Assembly: GCA_001778355.1 (NCBI GenBank)
Contig: MFGS01000076.1
Location: forward strand, 1 to 9,782
Direction of reading: 5' to 3'
DNA from: Candidatus Firestonebacteria bacterium RIFOXYA2_FULL_40_8
Lineage (GTDB): Bacteria > Oederibacteriota > D2-FULL-39-29
Length of the DNA stretch: 9,782 nucleotides
Shown here piece by piece: positions 7,104 to 9,782 of the stretch. The stretch's first letter is position 1. Every line of letters starts with the position of its first letter. The translations under genes were made by a program, and so were the position numbers. The notes below the pieces were generated by a model. It saw only the letters and a list, made by a program, of their open reading frames with translations, was not told where the DNA came from and did not search any database.

Positions 7104-7131
7104 TGCGGGTAACGGGTGACGGGTAGCGAGT
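7104..7131. repeat. Heptamer array V
   Basis: Four consecutive 7-nt plus-strand units of pattern DRCGRGT; the middle two are AACGGGT and GACGGGT. It lies upstream of the acyl-CoA synthetase promoter, in the middle of the gap, not against a stop codon. Confidence 0.75.
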
Positions 7132-7243
7132 TGAGCAAAGGTATAGATATTTGACAATAAATCCTTTGCGAAATCTTGTTCTTGACCCGCCTTTGGAGGG
7201 CACCTAGGCTGATACGACAAAAAGATTGTTATTATTTATATTC

Positions 7244-7265
7244 AAGCGGAGGCATTTTTCCGCTT
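7244..7265. terminator. Hairpin downstream of the TerC-family gene
   Basis: AAGCGGA (7244-7250) and TCCGCTT (7259-7265) form a perfect 7-bp stem with an 8-nt loop, 27 nt past the TerC stop. On the minus strand the sequence after the stem is AT-rich but not a T run; the plus strand gives four Ts. It may be a weak or bidirectional terminator. Confidence 0.4.
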
Positions 7266-7272
7266 TTCAATA

Positions 7273-7300
7273 AATTGTCATTCGTAAATCGTCATTTGTC
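7273..7300. repeat. Heptamer array VI, overlapping the end of the TerC gene
   Basis: Four 7-nt plus-strand units of pattern AWTYGTM. The TGA stop (7292-7294) and the last two codons of the TerC-family gene (Asp-Lys) lie inside the array, so the array supplies the end of the reading frame. Confidence 0.8.
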
Positions 7301-8245
7301 AATGTCTTTTTCTAGGGTTTCCCCTTCTTCCTTTACTTTCATTGTTTTCTTGGGCCAGTACAGCGAGGCGAGTACCGAGATCAGGAGTACTATCGCTATT
7401 ACAGCGAGGGATACCAGGACAGGTATTTTATAATAGTGACCTATAAGCATCTTAGTACCTACAAAAACCAGGATTACACAGAGGGCATATTTAATATAAT
7501 GAAACCAATCGGTTATTTTAGCGAGGGCAAAGTAAAGAGAGCGGAGCCCGAGTATGGCAAAGATATTTGAGGTATAGACAATGAAAGTGTCCTGCGTGAT
7601 AGCAATGACGGCAGGAATAGAATCAAAAGCAAATATCAAGTCTGTAGCTTCAATTACCATTAAGACCATGAAAAGCTTGGTCAGATGCCATTTGCCGTTA
7701 ATTTTAGAAACATATTTGTCTTCAACAAAATCATGATGCACAGGCAATATTTTACTGATAAGCTTAAAAAATACACTCTTTTCAGGATGCATCTCTTTAT
7801 TCTCACTGGTGACCATTTTGATACCGGTAAAAATCAGGAATGCACCGAATACGTAGATGATCCATTCGAAATTCTTAATTAATGTTATACCGCCGGAGAT
7901 GAACAGTGCCCGCATGATGAGCGCGCTTAAAATACCGATAAAGAGAACTCCGTGTTGGTAATTCTTGGGTACTTTAAAATAGGAAAATACCATTAAGAAG
8001 ACAAACAGGTTATCAATACTTAAGGACTCCTCTATAAGGTATCCCGTTAAAAACTCAAAAGCAGGTTTCGGTCCCATCCAAATGTAGACACCAAGATTAA
8101 AGAGCATTGCCAGGCTCACCCAGATAACACACCAGGTGAGAGCTTCTTTTAAACTGAGCTCAGTGTTTTTCTTATGAAAAACACCAAGATCCAAAGCCAG
8201 CATCACAACAACAAAAGCTATAAAACCAATCCACGCCCAGGTCAT
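7292..8245 (-). CDS. TerC/Alx-family integral membrane protein
   Basis: 317 residues with about nine hydrophobic segments, near 5-22, 37-56, 79-92, 99-116, 125-144, 189-206, 211-235, 252-268 and 275-296. Family motifs are LDLGVFH at 18-24, YLIEESLSIDNLFVF at 69-83 and EATDLIFAFDSIPA at 199-212. The acidic residues D19, E72, E73, D78, D202 and D208 lie in or beside the membrane and are the expected cation-binding positions. Relatives include E. coli Alx and B. subtilis MeeF/MeeY, implicated in manganese export or metallation of secreted enzymes; others lie in tellurium-resistance clusters. No ter-operon partner is present, so metal homeostasis is the likelier role. The charged tail from 297 on is cytosolic or external and its last residues lie in a repeat array. 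ATG 8245 is fixed by an in-frame TAA 7 nt upstream. The nearest AGGA is a loose 12 nt away. Confidence 0.9.
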   Translation of the reverse strand: MTWAWIGFIAFVVVMLALDLGVFHKKNTELSLKEALTWCVIWVSLAMLFNLGVYIWMGPKPAFEFLTGYLIEESLSIDNLFVFLMVFSYFKVPKNYQHGVLFIGILSALIMRALFISGGITLIKNFEWIIYVFGAFLIFTGIKMVTSENKEMHPEKSVFFKLISKILPVHHDFVEDKYVSKINGKWHLTKLFMVLMVIEATDLIFAFDSIPAVIAITQDTFIVYTSNIFAILGLRSLYFALAKITDWFHYIKYALCVILVFVGTKMLIGHYYKIPVLVSLAVIAIVLLISVLASLYWPKKTMKVKEEGETLEKDIDK

Positions 8246-8288
8246 ATTATATTAACATCCTTTTGGAAATACAGTTTATATTTCAATT

Positions 8289-8297
8289 ATTATAGCA
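8289..8297 (-). promoter_or_regulatory. Extended -10 promoter of the TerC-family gene
   Basis: The minus strand reads TGC followed by a perfect TATAAT, an ideal extended -10 element. No good -35 is present, as is common for this class. It predicts a leader of about 37 nt, too short to hold a yybP-ykoY manganese riboswitch. Confidence 0.6.
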
Positions 8298-8334
8298 TTT
8301 TTTCAGGTAAGTATTCTATCGATTAAAGACCGGC

Positions 8335-8429
8335 AAAATTCGAAGCACGAAAGCCTGCCTCGGCAGAAAAAGAGGCGAAATTCGAAACAAGTTAATAAAA
8401 AGCAAAACTCTAAAAAAACAACAAAACAG
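8335..8429. repeat. Heptamer-phased A-rich array with GC hairpin (array VII)
   Basis: Three 7-nt plus-strand words run from 8335 to 8355. A CTGC-CTCG-GCAG mini-hairpin follows (8356-8367). From 8374 a second run in 7-nt phase begins with GGCGAAA and TTCGAAA and decays into A-rich words to about 8429. It forms one arm of the long inverted repeat with 8489-8534. Confidence 0.6.
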
Positions 8430-8534
8430 AACCTGTTCTACCTGACATTCTTCTTCTTTTTAGAATTTGCATTTCTTTTCTTTTTTGTTTCGGCGCTTTT
8501 TCTGCCGTCAGGCAGAGTTTCGAGTTTCGTGCTT
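8343..8534. repeat. Long imperfect inverted repeat in the kbl-TerC gap
   Basis: The arms lie at about 8343-8380 and 8489-8534 with some 110 bp between. Exact inverted matches include AAGCACGAA (8343-8351) with TTCGTGCTT (8526-8534), and the 12-mer CGGCAGAAAAAG (8361-8372) with its complement at 8496-8507. The second arm has extra bases. No coding capacity or target-site duplication is seen, so a MITE is not established. Confidence 0.7.
8415..8440 (-). terminator. Possible weak Rho-independent terminator after the PLP enzyme gene
   Basis: On the minus strand a short stem AGAA-CAGG-TTCT (8439-8428) is followed by a T-rich run that includes seven consecutive Ts. The stem is only 4-5 bp and not GC-rich, so termination is uncertain. 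Confidence 0.3.
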
Positions 8535-8544
8535 AGTATTTGAT
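8517..8544. repeat. Heptamer array VIII, abutting a stop codon
   Basis: Four 7-nt plus-strand units: GTTTCGA and GTTTCGT, then two more degenerate ones. The array ends one base before the TGA stop of the PLP enzyme gene (8546-8548, minus strand) and overlaps the second arm of the long inverted repeat. Confidence 0.65.
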
Positions 8545-8545
8545 T

Positions 8546-9736
8546 TCAAGTGTTTTTCGTCAAGACATCCTTAATAACGCTTAAAACACCGTCTAGCTCT
8601 TTTCTGCTGAGGGCGGCAGACATTTGGAACCTTATCCGGGCTGTGCCTTCGGGGACGACGGGGTAGCCAAAACCCGTGACAAAAACTCCGCGTTTAAAAA
8701 GTTCATTGCTCAAGGAGATCGCTTTTGCGGTTTCACCTACAATGACGGGAACTATTGCGGACTCTCCCGGAAGAGGGTTAAGCCCGAGTTCTATAAGTTT
8801 TTTTCTAAAGTAAGCCGTGTTTTCGTGGAGTTTTTTTACCAGCGAGGGATTTTTCTCCAGTACTTCTATTGCTTTTAACGCGCTTCCTGCAACCGTCGGA
8901 GGCAAAGCATTTGAGAATAGTTGAGGTCTCGAAACCTGGGATAAATAATCAATAAGAGAGCGGCTTCCGGCAACAAAACCTCCGGCGGCCCCGCCTAATG
9001 CTTTTCCTAAAGTGCTTGTTAAAATATCTATCTTTCCTTTTAACCCGTAATGTTCTATTATTCCGCTTCCTTTCTTTCCTAAAACTCCCGTACCGTGCGA
9101 GTCATCAACGATAGTAACCGCATCATATCTCTTTGCAAGAGCGGCTATCTTTTCAAGCTTTGCAATATCTCCTTCCATGGAGAACACGCCGTCGGTGATA
9201 ATATACCTGGTTTTAAAACTTTGTGACTCTTTCAGATGCTTTTCCAGTTCAGCCATATCGCTATGTTTGTATATTTTCCTCTCGGCTTTTGACATTCTGA
9301 TACCGTCAATCAAGCTCGCATGGTTCAGCTGATCCGTAATGATTACATCTCCTTCCACCGCAATTGCCGGGATAAGCCCGGTATTTGCCGCCCAGCAGGA
9401 AACATATGTAAGCGCCGCAGGAAAACCAAAAAACGAGGCAATCTTTTTTTCAATCTTCTTGTGTATCGAAAAAGTACCGCAGATAAATCTGACCGAAGCT
9501 GTCCCCGCCCCATATTTCTTAAGCGCCGCTATACCCGCCGCAACAACTTCTTTGTTCGCAGAAAGCCCCAGATAATTGTTTGAAGACAAAACGACAGTTT
9601 TTTGTTTATTAATAACAACTTTGTCGTTCATGGGAGAAGATATTTCACGAAAGTTTTTCAAAGTACCATTCGTTTTCATGGCAGATAATTTCGACGACAA
9701 GACTTTATCAAAGTTCTTATGTCGAGTAGAACTCAT
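8546..9736 (-). CDS. kbl: Glycine C-acetyltransferase (2-amino-3-ketobutyrate CoA ligase)
   Basis: 396 residues against 398 for E. coli Kbl. It is a PLP-dependent alpha-oxoamine synthase of fold type I, which cleaves 2-amino-3-ketobutyrate with CoA to glycine and acetyl-CoA, the second step of threonine breakdown. Visible motifs are GAGTASVRFICGT at 76-88, which is typical of Kbl rather than BioF, H139 in NHAS, DDSHGTG at 211-217, the PLP-binding K245 in STLGKALGG, and YPVVPEGTARIRFQMSAA at 358-375, again Kbl-like. Serine palmitoyltransferase and 8-amino-7-oxononanoate synthase are close relatives and remain possible. The usual partner, threonine dehydrogenase (tdh), is not downstream; upstream lies outside the window. 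No signal peptide; it is cytoplasmic. AGGAGG 9 nt before ATG 9736 fixes the start over Met20. Confidence 0.85.
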   Translation of the reverse strand: MSSTRHKNFDKVLSSKLSAMKTNGTLKNFREISSPMNDKVVINKQKTVVLSSNNYLGLSANKEVVAAGIAALKKYGAGTASVRFICGTFSIHKKIEKKIASFFGFPAALTYVSCWAANTGLIPAIAVEGDVIITDQLNHASLIDGIRMSKAERKIYKHSDMAELEKHLKESQSFKTRYIITDGVFSMEGDIAKLEKIAALAKRYDAVTIVDDSHGTGVLGKKGSGIIEHYGLKGKIDILTSTLGKALGGAAGGFVAGSRSLIDYLSQVSRPQLFSNALPPTVAGSALKAIEVLEKNPSLVKKLHENTAYFRKKLIELGLNPLPGESAIVPVIVGETAKAISLSNELFKRGVFVTGFGYPVVPEGTARIRFQMSAALSRKELDGVLSVIKDVLTKNT

Positions 9737-9745
9737 AAATTTAAT

Positions 9746-9751
9746 CCTCCT
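9746..9751 (-). promoter_or_regulatory. Shine-Dalgarno of the kbl-like gene
   Basis: A complete AGGAGG lies 9 nt before ATG 9736, which selects this start over the internal Met codons at 20 and 36. The 31 bases further upstream are AT-rich and show no clear promoter before the window ends. Confidence 0.75.
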
Positions 9752-9782
9752 AAATTACTTAAATTTAAAATCCCCTCACAGA

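Noticed and set aside
7152..7190. Plus-strand promoter starting with TTGACA at 7151-7156
   Set aside because: No -10 hexamer lies 16-18 nt downstream and no plus-strand gene follows.
7292..8245. Tellurium resistance operon
   Set aside because: TerC-like proteins are widespread outside ter operons, and no TerD/TerZ-type or other ter gene is in the window.
8343..8534. MITE or other insertion element
   Set aside because: There are inverted arms, but no target-site duplication, no transposase, and the arms are themselves made of heptamer words common to other gaps.
8246..8545. yybP-ykoY manganese riboswitch before the TerC-family gene
   Set aside because: Such riboswitches often precede this family, but the predicted leader is only about 37 nt, and further upstream there is only repeat sequence without the conserved two-loop core.

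Overview
The window carries seven protein-coding genes, all on the minus strand, so transcription runs from high to low coordinates. They are separated by intergenic DNA that is unusually rich in short repeats. I see no rRNA, tRNA, CRISPR array, insertion sequence or phage gene. The organism cannot be named from the sequence. Moderate-to-low GC, Shine-Dalgarno starts, a Sec-exported MORN-repeat protein, a long-chain acyl-CoA synthetase of the 'DVPRG' clade (also found in spirochaetes), and repeat-filled intergenic gaps together suggest an uncultured bacterium, possibly of the Omnitrophota/Elusimicrobiota kind. That placement is inference and weak.

Layout in the direction of transcription: (1) 9736-8546, a 2-amino-3-ketobutyrate CoA ligase/AONS-family PLP enzyme; (2) a 300-bp repeat-rich gap with a long imperfect inverted repeat and an extended -10 promoter; (3) 8245-7292, a TerC/Alx-family membrane protein; (4) a 291-bp gap with a hairpin, a heptamer array and a good sigma-70-type promoter; (5) 7000-5192, an AMP-forming long-chain acyl-CoA synthetase; (6) a 198-bp repeat-rich gap; (7) 4993-3890, a secreted MORN_2-repeat protein; (8) a 246-bp gap with a homopurine tract, a perfect palindrome and a 9-nt word array; (9) 3643-2882, a xylose-isomerase-like TIM-barrel enzyme with a TTG start, followed after 33 nt by (10) 2848-2468, a small membrane-anchored hypothetical protein, probably in the same operon; (11) a heptamer array and an extended -10 promoter that may give a leaderless mRNA for (12) 2382 to beyond position 1, a PEP-synthase/rifampicin-phosphotransferase-like enzyme cut by the window edge.

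The genes do not form one pathway. Amino-acid catabolism, lipid activation, metal or redox homeostasis, a cell-envelope repeat protein and a dikinase-type phosphotransferase lie together, mostly with their own promoters. The most unusual feature is the intergenic DNA. At least six gap segments are built from degenerate words with a 7-nt period, each array using a different word. Several arrays touch or overlap the stop codon of the upstream gene. A purine tract after the MORN gene does the same with an in-frame 36-bp period.
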